DNA of 64,000 nucleotides from Saccharopolyspora_D taberi (GTDB taxonomy: Bacteria; Actinomycetota; Actinomycetes; Mycobacteriales; Pseudonocardiaceae): NCBI RefSeq assembly GCF_039534165.1, contig NZ_BAAAUX010000029.1, positions 124,001-188,000 on the forward strand, in the 5' to 3' direction. The notes under the pieces were generated by a model, which was not told where the DNA came from, did no database searches, and saw only the letters and a list, made by a program, of their open reading frames with translations. Position numbers and translations under genes: made by a program. This document shows positions 60,266-64,000 of this stretch, piece by piece. Within the stretch, counting starts at the first letter, position 1. Every line of letters starts with the position of its first letter.

Positions 60266-61879
60266 TCAGCCCAGTGCGTCGGCCAGGTCCTCCAGCGCCT
60301 CGAACAGGCTCGGCCGCGCTACCGCCGCCTGCTGCGGCCCCGGCAGCGGCAGTCCTCGGCAGGTGACGTCCCGCTCCGGCACCACGCCGTCCACCAGGTA
60401 CGACTCGACCAGGTCGTCCACGCAGGCGTTGCCCTGCCCGTAAAGGCCGTGGTCGCCCTCGTCGGCGACGGTCACCAGCCGCGAACCGGCGAACTGCTCG
60501 TGCGCGATCCGCGCGCCCTCGACGGCGGTCGCGGGGTCGTTCTCGGACTGGAGCATCAGCACCGGCGGCAGACCTTCGCCCGTGGGCTCGCGCAGCTGCA
60601 CGTCCGGCCGGTCGTTCCAGTACGCGCACGGCTGGAAGATCGAGTGGTACCCGTAGAACGGGAACAGCGCTCCCTGCACTCCCGAGTTCCGCTCCAGGAA
60701 CTCCGGTCCGCCGCGGAATTCGGTGTCGTTGCAGCGGATCGAGTACAGCGTGCCCGCCATGCTCTCCGCGGGCGGGGTCTGCTGCATCGGCAGCTGCCGG
60801 GCCGCCGCCTGCGACAGCGACCGGGCAGCGGCGCCGGTCGCGCCGTCGCGCAGCGCGGCCATGGTCTGGCCCAGCTGCGGGAACGTCGCCTTGCTGTACA
60901 TCGAGTAGAGCAGCATCGCGTCGAGCGCGTTGTGGTCCGTCGCCGGTCCGCCGGGGACCTCAGGCGGGATCGGGTTCGCCTTGAGCTTCGCGCGCAGCTC
61001 GTCGACGGTCGCCTGCACCGCCTCCGGCGTGGCACCGAGGTGGTAGCTGCCGTCGTTGGCCGCCAGCCACGGCCGCAGGTCCTCCCGCCAGCGGCGCTCG
61101 AACGCCATCGGCTGCCAGCCGAAGACCTCCTGCCAGCTACCGGTGAACTGGGTGTTCGAGTCGAGCACGAACCGGTCGACGGTCTTCGGGAAGTACGTCG
61201 CGTAGTAGGCGCCCAGCCAGGTTCCACCGGAAATGCCATACCAGCTGACCTTCTCGTGCCCCTCGACCTGGCGCAGCAGGTCAAGGTCCGCGACGGTCTG
61301 CTCGGTGGTCACGTAGCGGCCCAGCTCTCCGCTGTGCTCCTGGCAGGCCGCCGCGAACTCCTCGACCGCCGCGAGCTGCGCGCGGATGCTCTCCGCGCTG
61401 CGGTCCCTGGGATCCAGCGGCGAGTTCGGCGCCTGCGGTCCACATGAGACAGTGCTGCTCCGCCCGGTGCCGCGCACGTCGATGCCGTAGACGTCGAAGT
61501 TGTCCATCAGCTTCGGCCGGTTCCACCCCAGCATCGCCGCGGGCATCGCCATCCCGGCGCCGCCGGGCCCGCCGGGGTTGGTGAACAGCGCTCGCCCGGT
61601 CGGCCCGCTCTCGGGCGAGAGCCTGGTCACCGAGATCGTGATGTCCTTGCCCTGCCCGGGGTTCTTCCAGTCCTGCGGCGCGGTCAGCGTGCCGCACTCC
61701 AGCCGCTCCGAGCCCGGCGGCAGCTCCGGCGGTAACGGCTGACCGGGCGGGAAGCACGGCTTCCACCGGATCTCCTGGTCGGTGTACCCGGACGGCGCGG
61801 CCTGCGGTTCGGCCAGCACCGGCTGCGCGGTGGACACCAGCGCGGCGGCCACCGCCACGCCGGTCACGAGTCGTCGCAT
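60266..61879 (-). CDS. Secreted tripeptidyl aminopeptidase-like alpha/beta hydrolase (537 aa)
   Basis: Signal peptide (MRRLVTGVAVAAALVSTAQP, cleavage near residue 23). SGGTWLGAYYA nucleophile Ser, ENDPATAVEGAR with the acid, GDHGLYG with the base His. Matches the Tap/SlpD family of actinobacterial exported peptidases. ATG 61879 after GAGGGGGAACG. Probably degrades oligopeptides outside the cell. Confidence 0.92.
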   Translation of the reverse strand: MRRLVTGVAVAAALVSTAQPVLAEPQAAPSGYTDQEIRWKPCFPPGQPLPPELPPGSERLECGTLTAPQDWKNPGQGKDITISVTRLSPESGPTGRALFTNPGGPGGAGMAMPAAMLGWNRPKLMDNFDVYGIDVRGTGRSSTVSCGPQAPNSPLDPRDRSAESIRAQLAAVEEFAAACQEHSGELGRYVTTEQTVADLDLLRQVEGHEKVSWYGISGGTWLGAYYATYFPKTVDRFVLDSNTQFTGSWQEVFGWQPMAFERRWREDLRPWLAANDGSYHLGATPEAVQATVDELRAKLKANPIPPEVPGGPATDHNALDAMLLYSMYSKATFPQLGQTMAALRDGATGAAARSLSQAAARQLPMQQTPPAESMAGTLYSIRCNDTEFRGGPEFLERNSGVQGALFPFYGYHSIFQPCAYWNDRPDVQLREPTGEGLPPVLMLQSENDPATAVEGARIAHEQFAGSRLVTVADEGDHGLYGQGNACVDDLVESYLVDGVVPERDVTCRGLPLPGPQQAAVARPSLFEALEDLADALG

Positions 61880-61976
61880 CGTTCCCCCTCAACGGAATTC
61901 GGCTCTGCTGAGCCGATTCCACCGGGGGCGGCGGCGCCGGGGTAGATCCACCAGTCAGCGGATCACGTGACAAGTG

Positions 61977-62816
61977 TCAGTTCTTCATCGCACCCGCGAG
62001 GTTGAACGCACCGCCCAGCGACCGCGACACCACCAGGTACAGCACGATCACCGGCGCGGTGTAGAGGATCGAGTACGCGGCGAGCTGGCCGTAGGCGATC
62101 AGCCCGCCCTGGCCGAAGAAGGTGAAGACCCCGACCGCGGCGGGCTGCTTGGCCGGGTCGAGCAGCAGGACGAACGGCACGAAGAAGTTGCCCCACGCGG
62201 TGATGAAGGTGAAGATCGCGACCACGCCCGTCCCGGGCAGGACCAGCGGCAGCACGATCGACCGCAGCGCCTGCATGCCGGAGGCGCCGTCGACCCACGC
62301 CGCCTCCTCCAGGCTGATCGGCACCCCGTCCATGAAGTTCTTGGTCATCCAGATCGCGATCGGCAGCGTGCTCGACGCCAGGAACAGCGTCGTGCCGAAC
62401 ATCGAGTCGATCAGCTCGAACTGCACGAACATGCTGTAGACCGGCACCATCACCGCGGTCATCGGCAGCCCGGACGCGAACAGCACGGTGTAGAGGAACG
62501 GCCGCTTGAAGCGCAGCTGGTAGCGCGACAGCGGGTAGGCGCACAGCACCGCGGCCGACACCGCGACCACCGCCGCGCCGCCGCACATCAGCAGTCCGTT
62601 CCACAGTGGACCGATGCTGGTCTCCCAGGTGAGCACCTGGGCGAAGTTGTCGAAGGTGAGGCTGGTCGGCACCCGCGCGGACAGCGGCGCGTCGGCGTCG
62701 AACGCCGCCGTGACCAGCCACAGCAGCGGGGCCAGGAACGCCAGCGCGACCAGCCCGAGGACCAGGTGGACCACCGCGGACGCCGATCGCCGCCGGGCGG
62801 AGGTGATGGCCGGCAT
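61977..62816 (-). CDS. Carbohydrate ABC transporter permease, MalG-like (279 aa)
   Basis: Six helices with the cytosolic EAA loop EEAAWVDGASGMQALRSIVLPLV, and a MalG/LacG-type start. ATG 62816 has GGAGG seven nt before it; GTG 62822 would be too close. Overlaps the upstream permease region. Sugar unknown. Confidence 0.93.
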   Translation of the reverse strand: MPAITSARRRSASAVVHLVLGLVALAFLAPLLWLVTAAFDADAPLSARVPTSLTFDNFAQVLTWETSIGPLWNGLLMCGGAAVVAVSAAVLCAYPLSRYQLRFKRPFLYTVLFASGLPMTAVMVPVYSMFVQFELIDSMFGTTLFLASSTLPIAIWMTKNFMDGVPISLEEAAWVDGASGMQALRSIVLPLVLPGTGVVAIFTFITAWGNFFVPFVLLLDPAKQPAAVGVFTFFGQGGLIAYGQLAAYSILYTAPVIVLYLVVSRSLGGAFNLAGAMKN

Positions 62817-62818
62817 GC

Positions 62819-63691
62819 TCACACCTCCTCCTTGAGCGTTTTCGCGTACACCGCGGCGAACAGGCCGCCGATCGCCAGCAGCACCAGCGAGATCGCCGCG
62901 CCGTAGCCGATCTCGTCGAGCTCGAACGCGGTGTCGTACATCAGCAGCGGCAGGGTCTGCGTCGCCGCGCCCGGGCCACCGGCGGTGAGCACGTAGATCA
63001 GCGTGAACACCCCGATCGTCTGCAGGGTCACCAGCATCAGGTTCGTCAGCACCGACCGGCGGATGACCGGCAGCGTCACGTGCCACAGCCGCCCGAGCGC
63101 TCCCGCGCCGTCGACCTGCGCGGCCTCGGTCAGCTCGCTGGGCACCTCGGCGAGCGCGGCCTGGTAGACCAGCATCGAGAACGCCGTGCCGCGCCAGACG
63201 TTGCCCAGGACCACCGCGATCATCGGCGCGCTGAACAGCCAGTCCTGCTCGCCCAGGCCGACCGCGGCGAACAGGCCGTTGAGCGTGCCCTCGGGGTTGA
63301 GGAACGCGTAGATCGCGAAGGCGGCCACCAGTTCCGGCAGCACCCACGCCGACACCACGACGACGCCGACGGTGTCGCGCAGCCAGCGGTTCCGGTGCCG
63401 GGTTAGCAGGGCGATGAGCAGGCCGAGGCAGTTCTGCCCGACCACCGCCGAACCGACGGTGAAGACCACGGTGAGCCAGGCGGAGTTCCACATTGCCGGA
63501 TCGGCGAACAGCCGCCGGAAGTTCTCCAGCCCCACGAACTCCGGATCGGTCGCGCCGCTGCCGGTCAGCGCCGCGTTGGTGAACGCGACGTAGCAGCTCC
63601 AAAGGATCGGCCCGATCACGAACAGCCCGAGCAGCAGGACGGCGGGCAGCATCGGCACCAGCCAGCCGCCCGCGCGGCGCGGAGCCGCCAT
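62819..63691 (-). CDS. Carbohydrate ABC transporter permease, MalF-like (290 aa)
   Basis: Six helices, PTL-like N-terminal LVPMLPAVLLLGLFVIGPILW, EAA loop ELTEAAQVDGAGALGRLWHVTLPVI. First helix and length match UgpA/MalF types. ATG 63691 overlaps the binding-protein stop by 1 nt (TGATG). Works with the MalG-like partner and a shared ATPase, which is not in the window. Confidence 0.93.
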   Translation of the reverse strand: MAAPRRAGGWLVPMLPAVLLLGLFVIGPILWSCYVAFTNAALTGSGATDPEFVGLENFRRLFADPAMWNSAWLTVVFTVGSAVVGQNCLGLLIALLTRHRNRWLRDTVGVVVVSAWVLPELVAAFAIYAFLNPEGTLNGLFAAVGLGEQDWLFSAPMIAVVLGNVWRGTAFSMLVYQAALAEVPSELTEAAQVDGAGALGRLWHVTLPVIRRSVLTNLMLVTLQTIGVFTLIYVLTAGGPGAATQTLPLLMYDTAFELDEIGYGAAISLVLLAIGGLFAAVYAKTLKEEV

Positions 63692-64000
63692 CAGCCGGCC
63701 CGGGTTCCCGCCGGCTGCACGATCCGGCCGACCTGCTGCGACCAGCGGTCGGCGACCTCGGCCGGGTCGCGGCCCTCGACCACTTCGAGCACGGACTTCT
63801 GGATCTCCTCCGAGACCTTCGGGTACTCCGCGCGGGCGGGCCGGTAGTGGCTGTTGGCCAGCAGTCCGATCCAGAACTGGCTCACCGGGTTGTCCCCGGC
63901 CACCCGCGGGTCAGCCGCGGCGTCCGCGCGGGCGGGCAGGTTGCCGGTGGCGTTGGCGTACTCGACGACGTTGTCCTTGGCCACGGCCATCCTGACGAAC
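63691..64000 (-). CDS. Extracellular solute-binding protein, C-terminal part
   Basis: Partial: about 102 codons, running off the right edge. QFWIGLLANSHYRPARAEYPKVSEEIQKSVLEVVEGRDPAEVADRW is the end of a family-1 sugar-binding lipoprotein. Operon order binding protein, permease, permease is the usual one. Confidence 0.85.
   Translation of the reverse strand, partial: FVRMAVAKDNVVEYANATGNLPARADAAADPRVAGDNPVSQFWIGLLANSHYRPARAEYPKVSEEIQKSVLEVVEGRDPAEVADRWSQQVGRIVQPAGTRAG

Overview
The window is about 70 percent GC with dense genes, frequent GTG starts and many 1-4 nt stop/start overlaps. Its content fits a filamentous actinomycete: ECF sigma factors, a WXG100-like/YbaB operon, GTP-type PEP carboxykinase, a TipA-like regulator and paired dynamin-like GTPases. 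Pseudonocardiaceae, perhaps Saccharopolyspora, is my best guess; this is inference from gene content, since no rRNA or ribosomal protein gene is present. It reads as chromosomal housekeeping plus accessory DNA: there is no transposase, integrase or phage gene, and one tRNA.

Layout. 1-6.3 kb: SWIM protein, SNF2 helicase, epoxide hydrolase, sugar porter, dcd. 6.4-9.2 kb: tRNA-Gly(CCC), then an ECF sigma/GGDEF module, a flavoprotein and a lipoprotein. 9.2-11.3 kb: a three-gene WXG100-like/YbaB operon. 11.5-14.2 kb: an ECF41 sigma factor with its AhpD-like partner, flanked by two copies of a small unknown gene and a frameshifted regulator remnant. 14.2-20.8 kb: HD proteins, ureidoglycine aminohydrolase, MFS, AraC/DJ-1 regulator, secreted protein. 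20.8-23.7 kb: a nested inverted-repeat element, two Fluc/CrcB fluoride channel genes around DUF190, a kinase and a TipA-like regulator. 23.8-27.2 kb: TetR-hydrolase and a DrrAB-like exporter. 27.4-31.4 kb: FadE5-like acyl-CoA dehydrogenase, MFS, SDR. 31.5-32.4 kb: the first non-coding repeat array. 32.5-36.2 kb: amidohydrolase, haloalkane dehalogenase, NmrA/HxlR pair. 36.3-41.9 kb: NarL-type two-component system divergent from an FtsX-type ABC transporter. 42.1-45.5 kb: a divergent nitric oxide synthase oxygenase, trmB, universal stress protein. 45.6-46.7 kb: the second repeat array. 47.1-51.7 kb: ABC-2 exporter, HAD phosphatase, second NarL-type two-component system. 51.9-56 kb: dynamin-GrpE-like-dynamin operon. 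56-64 kb: reductase, acidic repeat protein, pckG, exported peptidase, and a carbohydrate ABC transporter cut by the window end.

Most notable are the two roughly 1-kb arrays of degenerate 26-27 bp hairpin-forming units. They differ in sequence, yet both sit between convergent genes. Next are the nitric oxide synthase with an altered heme-cysteine motif, a CTGGCC-ATCGG promoter motif shared by three regulated loci, and structured elements at 20.8 and 54 kb.
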